Source of the DNA: Chitinophagaceae bacterium
GTDB taxonomy: Bacteria; Bacteroidota; Bacteroidia; Chitinophagales; Chitinophagaceae
DNA length: 7,209 bases
Assembly (NCBI GenBank): GCA_947459455.1
Contig: CANHEC010000113.1
Span: forward strand, 1 to 7,209
Direction: 5' to 3'
Below the pieces are notes generated by a model. It saw only the letters and a list, made by a program, of their open reading frames with translations. It ran no database searches and was not told the origin of the DNA. Of this stretch, positions 6,723 through 7,209 are shown piece after piece; the first letter of the stretch is position 1, and every line of letters starts with the position of its first letter. Both the position numbers and the translations under genes were made by a program.

Positions 6723-7209
6723 TGCCGAAGCAAAAGATATATCGCATAGTGGGCAATACGCTGTGGTCGCTGCTGATAGCGGGTGTCATCTTCCTGCTGT
6801 TCAGTGGTATGCAGCGGCGTAAGCAAACTAATTGCCAGGCCGTGCTGGTGAACATTTCTGCGGTGGCAGGCAAGGTATTCATTGATGAAAAGGAAGTAAA
6901 GCAAATCATTGCCAGCATGGCTGGCGGCAATGTGAAGCAGCCACTGGCAGCACTGAACCTGCGGAAAATAGAAGCCAGGCTGCGCAAAGAAGTGTGGATC
7001 GAAGATGCTCAGCTGTACATGGATAATAAAGGCACCCTCCATGCCAACATTACTGAGCGGGTACCGGTAGTACGGGTGTTTGATGTAACGGGTCAGAGCT
7101 TTTATTTGGATACTGCCGGTACACAGCTGCCGCTTAGTAGCACCGACAGGGCTGAAGTGCCGGTATTCTCCGGCATGCCGGTGAAAAACAAGAACAACAG
7201 CAACACTTA
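6722..7209 (+). CDS. ftsQ: FtsQ/DivIB-type cell division protein, N-terminal part (3' end outside window)
   Basis: The frame from ATG 6722 stays open to the window edge: 162 complete codons, no stop. FtsQ is a bitopic divisome protein with a short cytoplasmic tail, one membrane helix and a periplasmic POTRA plus beta domain that recruits later division proteins. Here residues 1-9 are basic and polar, about 10-30 form one hydrophobic helix (LWSLLIAGVIFLLFSG), and about 40-115 look like a POTRA domain. This contains VFIDEKEVKQII (52-63), a WIEDAQLYMDNKGTL stretch (92-106) and ITERVPVVRVF (110-120), which matches the family pattern of an Arg-x-Pro step leaving the POTRA domain. The region after it (SFYLDTAGTQLPLS, 126-139) also resembles Bacteroidota FtsQ. 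The start overlaps the murC stop by one base (TGATG). FtsQ sequences diverge strongly, so the call rests on architecture and position after murC as well as motifs. Confidence 0.9.
   Translation, partial: MPKQKIYRIVGNTLWSLLIAGVIFLLFSGMQRRKQTNCQAVLVNISAVAGKVFIDEKEVKQIIASMAGGNVKQPLAALNLRKIEARLRKEVWIEDAQLYMDNKGTLHANITERVPVVRVFDVTGQSFYLDTAGTQLPLSSTDRAEVPVFSGMPVKNKNNSNT

Noticed and set aside
1..7209. An embedded novel, mobile or defence system
   Set aside because: Every stretch longer than 26 bases is accounted for by a recognised cell wall or division gene. I see no foreign gene, no insertion sequence ends and no array of repeats.

Overview
The window is the interior of a division and cell wall (dcw) gene cluster. 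All genes are on the + strand, packed almost end to end: the 3' end of murE, then mraY, murD, ftsW, murG, murC, and the 5' part of ftsQ. No mobile element, CRISPR array, RNA gene, terminator or clear promoter is visible. The largest gap between genes is 26 bases (murE to mraY); the rest are separated by 5 bases or fewer, abut, or overlap by 1 to 4 bases. This looks like one polycistronic unit whose promoter and terminator lie outside the window.

Organism (inference): a member of Bacteroidota, probably Chitinophagaceae or a close relative. The pointers are an enlarged MraY (431 residues) with an extra segment at about residues 167-230, a MurC with EADEYDRS where proteobacterial enzymes usually have EADESDGS, an FtsW with PANLST and SMGGTS in place of the usual PDxGT and SYGGSS motifs, and a gene order with no murF between murE and mraY and no ddl between murC and ftsQ. 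This rests on remembered family features, not on a search.

Layout: 1-243 MurE C-terminus; 270-1565 MraY; 1571-2911 MurD (TTG start); 2912-4204 FtsW (TTG start); 4201-5283 MurG (strong Shine-Dalgarno); 5280-6722 MurC; 6722-end FtsQ, truncated by the window edge.

How the genes work together: MurC, MurD and MurE add L-Ala, D-Glu and the third residue in turn to UDP-MurNAc in the cytoplasm. MraY transfers the finished phospho-MurNAc-pentapeptide to undecaprenyl phosphate (lipid I). MurG adds GlcNAc (lipid II). FtsW polymerises flipped lipid II at the septum with its partner transpeptidase, and FtsQ is a bitopic divisome scaffold. I see no undescribed system here. The points worth a second look are a His-rich loop in MurC, two adjacent TTG starts, a near-perfect Shine-Dalgarno before murG only, and lineage-type insertions or substitutions in MraY and FtsW.
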